8,576 bases of DNA, from NCBI GenBank assembly GCA_046582565.1, contig JAYGED010000093.1, positions 1 to 8,576 on the forward strand, read 5' to 3'. Positions 6,754 through 8,576 of this stretch are shown one piece after another (the stretch's first letter is position 1; the number at the start of each line of letters is the position of its first letter). The position numbers were made by a program, and so were the translations under genes. The DNA comes from JAYGED01 sp046582565. Lineage in GTDB: Bacteria; Pseudomonadota; Alphaproteobacteria; JAAXGF01. A model generated the notes under the pieces. It had not been told where the DNA came from. It saw nothing but the letters and a program-made list of their open reading frames with translations, and did no database searches.

Positions 6754-7356
6754 TCACTTCGCCCCCAAGTATCGTAGCCTTTCACGGATGGCGTCCAGTG
6801 AGAGGGGCAAAACTTCGGCGCTGCCGGCGGCAACCAGAAGGGCATATTCGTAAGCGTCCACCGCCGACGAAACATCGCCGGCCTGGTCATGCATGATGGC
6901 GAGATTGATTTGATAAACCGGGTTGTCGAGCGCCAGGGCCGCGGCCTCGGTCATCAGGCGGATGGCGTTTGCACTGTCGCCCTGGTTGAGGTGGATCATC
7001 GCCATCTGTGCAGCCACCGCGCCAAAACTGGGATTGCTTGCATACAGGCGGCGAAGCTGTTGAAGGGCGCTCTTAGGGGTCTGCTGGCCGACCAGACCAA
7101 GCAGATTGGTCAACGCCGCGAACTCGTCGGGATGGTGACGCAGCACCGACTCGTAGGCGTGAATTGCATCGCCTGACCGATTGAGCTGGTGCAGCGCCGT
7201 CGCACGGCCGAGCAAGGCGGTACGGTCGCTTGGCTGTCGACCCAACAGCTCTTCATAGATCGACAAGGCGCTCCGCGCAGCACCGGCATTGAGGCTGCGC
7301 CGCGCGGCTTCATAGCGGTCCCTGAAATTGTCGCTCTCGTCGATGACGGTAATCAT
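6754..7356 (-). CDS. TPR protein, probably the C-terminal half of an MshN-like protein
   Basis: A 200-residue protein made almost wholly of tetratricopeptide repeats: about 11-44, 45-78, 79-111 (weaker), 112-145 and 146-179, with a capping helix ending LSLDAIRERLRYLGAK. TPRs are protein-interaction scaffolds; in MshN-like pilus proteins such a block follows a transmembrane and linker region. ATG 7356 overlaps the preceding stop as ATGA (7353-7356). As annotated it has no signal or membrane anchor. However, its frame remains open for at least 28 codons upstream, with sensible protein text (GGEQALLAPSGPITIERKSN). This suggests it was once, or still is, the C-terminal half of the upstream gene, split by a one-base frameshift. 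The MshN assignment is by architecture and context, not by a specific signature. Confidence 0.85.
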   Translation of the reverse strand: MITVIDESDNFRDRYEAARRSLNAGAARSALSIYEELLGRQPSDRTALLGRATALHQLNRSGDAIHAYESVLRHHPDEFAALTNLLGLVGQQTPKSALQQLRRLYASNPSFGAVAAQMAMIHLNQGDSANAIRLMTEAAALALDNPVYQINLAIMHDQAGDVSSAVDAYEYALLVAAGSAEVLPLSLDAIRERLRYLGAK

Positions 7357-8315
7357 GCCCGCCAGAGCACCTTCTTCCAGATTGCTTTTACGCTCAATGG
7401 TGATCGGCCCGCTCGGGGCAAGCAGCGCTTGCTCCCCGCCCTGATAGGGGCGACCAAGGCAGCCACGTCGACCACGCCGTCTGCCCCCGGCTGCGGCGGC
7501 GCTGGCGCGGCTTGAGGTTCGGGCTCCGGAGCGGGTTGTGACGCGGGCAGTGGCGCGGATTCCTGTTTTGCAGCCTCAACCGCCGGGGCCGGGGTTGGGC
7601 TGGGCGCCGGCATCTGTGCAAGTGCGGCCTGCTGCTTGGCGATCTCGTCGCGCAAAGCCGCCAGGGTCGCCTGGGCCGCCGCCTCAATTTCCCGGGCGGC
7701 GGCGGCAGTATTCGCGACCTGCTCGCTGGCCTGCTGTTGGGCCAGATCGAGGGCTTCCCGCTCCCGGCGCGCCGCCTCCAGAGCGTCGGTTATCAAGGCC
7801 AGTTCGACATTTGCCGCCACCCCGAGTTCATCCAGCCGCCGCTGTTCCTCGGCCAGCCGTGCCGCCGCATCGGCTTGCTGTTGAGCACCGGCATCGGCAA
7901 GGCGTTTCTCCTGCGCCGCCAGTTCGGCCCCGCGCTGTTCGTCGGCCAGGCGGGCCTCTTCAGCCAAGCCGACTTCTTCGGCGAGCCGTTTCTCCTCGGC
8001 CAGACGCTGTTCCTCGGCCAGGCGCTGTTCCTCGGCAAGCCGGTCGGCCTCGGCGATGCGTTCCGTAAGCGTAGGTCCTGCCGGCGTCACGGCAACGACT
8101 GGCGGCAACAGTAGATTCTCGATTTCGGGCAGGTATAATACACCGCCGATGGCCGCCAAGGACAGGACCAGAAGTAGCCCGAGCAGAGTTTTACGAGGCG
8201 AACGCCGCTGCGGCAGATCCTCAGGGTCCCCGCCCATCAGGTGCGGCGATGTATCCTCGACAGGATCCTTAGCCTTGTCCTCGGCTTTTTTAAGCGCCCG
8301 ATAAAGCAGGCTCAT
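7353..8315 (-). CDS. Membrane-anchored coiled-coil protein, MshN/GspB-like N-terminal half
   Basis: A 320-residue bitopic protein: a short cytoplasmic head MSLLYRALKKAEDKAKD, typical of proteins opening MSHA/T2SS accessory operons; a transmembrane segment at about 43-62; a long Ala/Glu/Gln coiled coil at about 82-236 with a hexapeptide LAEEQR array (92-128); and a Pro/Ala-rich linker at about 237-277. It should span the inner membrane with the coil in the periplasm, resembling TolA/TonB in shape only. The last 30 residues (SKRCLPRAGRSPLSVK onward) turn abruptly basic with Cys and Trp and look out of frame. A -1 shift near 7434-7441 joins it to the TPR frame, giving one protein of about 520 residues. 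Start ATG 8315; no good SD or promoter was identified upstream. It is the first gene of the operon. Confidence 0.8.
   Translation of the reverse strand: MSLLYRALKKAEDKAKDPVEDTSPHLMGGDPEDLPQRRSPRKTLLGLLLVLSLAAIGGVLYLPEIENLLLPPVVAVTPAGPTLTERIAEADRLAEEQRLAEEQRLAEEKRLAEEVGLAEEARLADEQRGAELAAQEKRLADAGAQQQADAAARLAEEQRRLDELGVAANVELALITDALEAARREREALDLAQQQASEQVANTAAAAREIEAAAQATLAALRDEIAKQQAALAQMPAPSPTPAPAVEAAKQESAPLPASQPAPEPEPQAAPAPPQPGADGVVDVAALVAPIRAGSKRCLPRAGRSPLSVKAIWKKVLWRA
7933..8040. repeat. Degenerate 18-bp tandem repeat encoding LAEEQR units
   Basis: Six consecutive 18-bp units fill this stretch; the two at 8005-8022 and 8023-8040 are the best conserved (CGCTGTTCCTCGGC followed by CAGG or AAGC). 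Units at 7933 and 7987 are close copies, and those at 7951 and 7969 are more diverged. Read on the minus strand each unit is a six-residue LAEE(Q/K/A)R module of the coiled coil. In-frame expansion or contraction by slippage would change coil length without breaking the gene. Confidence 0.8.
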
Positions 8316-8449
8316 AGCAGGGATTGTCCCAAATTTTTTATAAAACTGCGCGGAAAGCGCGGGCTATTGTTTCCCATACATTACAGCCCATCCACTACAG
8401 ATAGCATGAGCGTTCTTCGACGAACATGGCGAACTGATTATGATTTACT

Positions 8450-8471
8450 GATCATCGCCCGATCATTGCCC
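8450..8471. repeat. 11-bp tandem direct repeat in the intergenic region
   Basis: GATCATCGCCC (8450-8460) is followed directly by GATCATTGCCC (8461-8471), 10 of 11 positions identical, with a period of one helical turn. It lies about 58 bases before the possible start at 8529 and about 135 bases upstream of the start of the pilus-like operon on the other strand. This spacing suits a regulator binding as a direct-repeat dimer on one face of the DNA. No promoter could be assigned with confidence. Confidence 0.4.
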
Positions 8472-8528
8472 TGCGCATCATGATATCCTTATGGGATTAA
8501 TCGTAACATCTCTCTTTTGGTGGACCTA

Positions 8529-8576
8529 ATGGGCACATCCCAATACCACATGAATTACTCGCACGACGAAGATCGC
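8529..8576 (+). CDS. Possible start of a gene running off the window
   Basis: The frame from ATG 8529 reads MGTSQYHMNYSHDEDR to the last base. GGTGGA at 8519-8524 could serve as an SD, with a short 4-base spacing. GTG 8520 and TTG 8517 are alternative in-frame starts; the frame is closed by a TGA at 8481. Sixteen codons are too few to recognise a family. On the opposite strand a 25-codon open stretch ending near 8498 (CGIGMCPLGPPKERCYD) is an alternative reading, so the call is tentative. Confidence 0.3.
   Translation, partial: MGTSQYHMNYSHDEDR

Noticed and set aside
7538..8068. 176-codon plus-strand open frame rich in Pro and Arg
   Set aside because: It is the antisense reflection of the GC-rich coiled-coil repeats; its composition is that of a shadow frame.
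8411..8434. GTTC/GAAC boxes resembling a LexA operator
   Set aside because: The spacings (GTTC-N6-GAAC and GAAC-N5-GAAC) do not match the alphaproteobacterial GAAC-N7-GAAC arrangement.
8316..8528. Small RNA, tRNA or CRISPR-like content
   Set aside because: No cloverleaf, regularly spaced repeats or strong hairpin with T-run was visible; only the 11-bp tandem repeat stands out.

Overview
The window looks like a chromosomal segment of an alphaproteobacterium, most likely an aquatic or marine one of Rhodospirillales type. This rests on three things: a ChvI-type response regulator (an alphaproteobacterial family), a Gram-negative sortase with its dedicated VIT/vWA target (a pair known mainly from marine Proteobacteria), and a GC-rich MSHA/type IV pilus-like accessory operon. 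The taxonomic call is inference; there is no rRNA or tRNA gene to anchor it.

Layout, left to right. (i) 2-157: the broken end of an IS3-family transposase (DDE integrase core) on the + strand, ending in an out-of-place stop. (ii) 158-373: non-coding, with a pair of direct repeats just upstream of the regulator. (iii) 374-1078 (+): ChvI-like OmpR-family response regulator, with no histidine kinase next to it in the window. (iv) 1197-4003 (-): a two-gene translationally coupled operon, a secreted VIT + vWA protein with an LPRTA sorting signal (1769-4003) followed by its class GN-type sortase (1197-1772). (v) 4167-4811 (-): an AT-richer, apparently decaying gene of a Cys-pair/helical-repeat family. 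It is interrupted by an in-frame TAA, and only the distal part remains open from a TTG. (vi) 4979-8315 (-): a compact operon of four reading frames: a membrane-anchored coiled-coil protein, a TPR protein, a GspA/ExeA/MshM-type AAA ATPase with a C-terminal membrane segment, and a prepilin peptidase. The first two frames may be one MshN-like gene split by a one-base frameshift near 7434-7441. (vii) 8316-8576: mostly non-coding, with an 11-bp tandem repeat and a possible start of a further + strand gene running off the end.

Functionally, two surface-assembly systems sit side by side. The sortase operon is self-contained: the target is exported by its signal peptide, held by its C-terminal membrane segment, and cut and transferred by the adjacent sortase. 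The pilus-like operon supplies accessory and processing functions only. Pilins, secretin, assembly ATPase and platform protein are not in the window and would have to be encoded elsewhere. I see no evidence that the two systems interact.

The items most worth a second look are the split coiled-coil/TPR gene, the interrupted Cys-pair gene, the 33-bp tandem duplication inside the sortase target's signal peptide, and the sortase-target pair itself. I did not find convincing evidence of a wholly new system.
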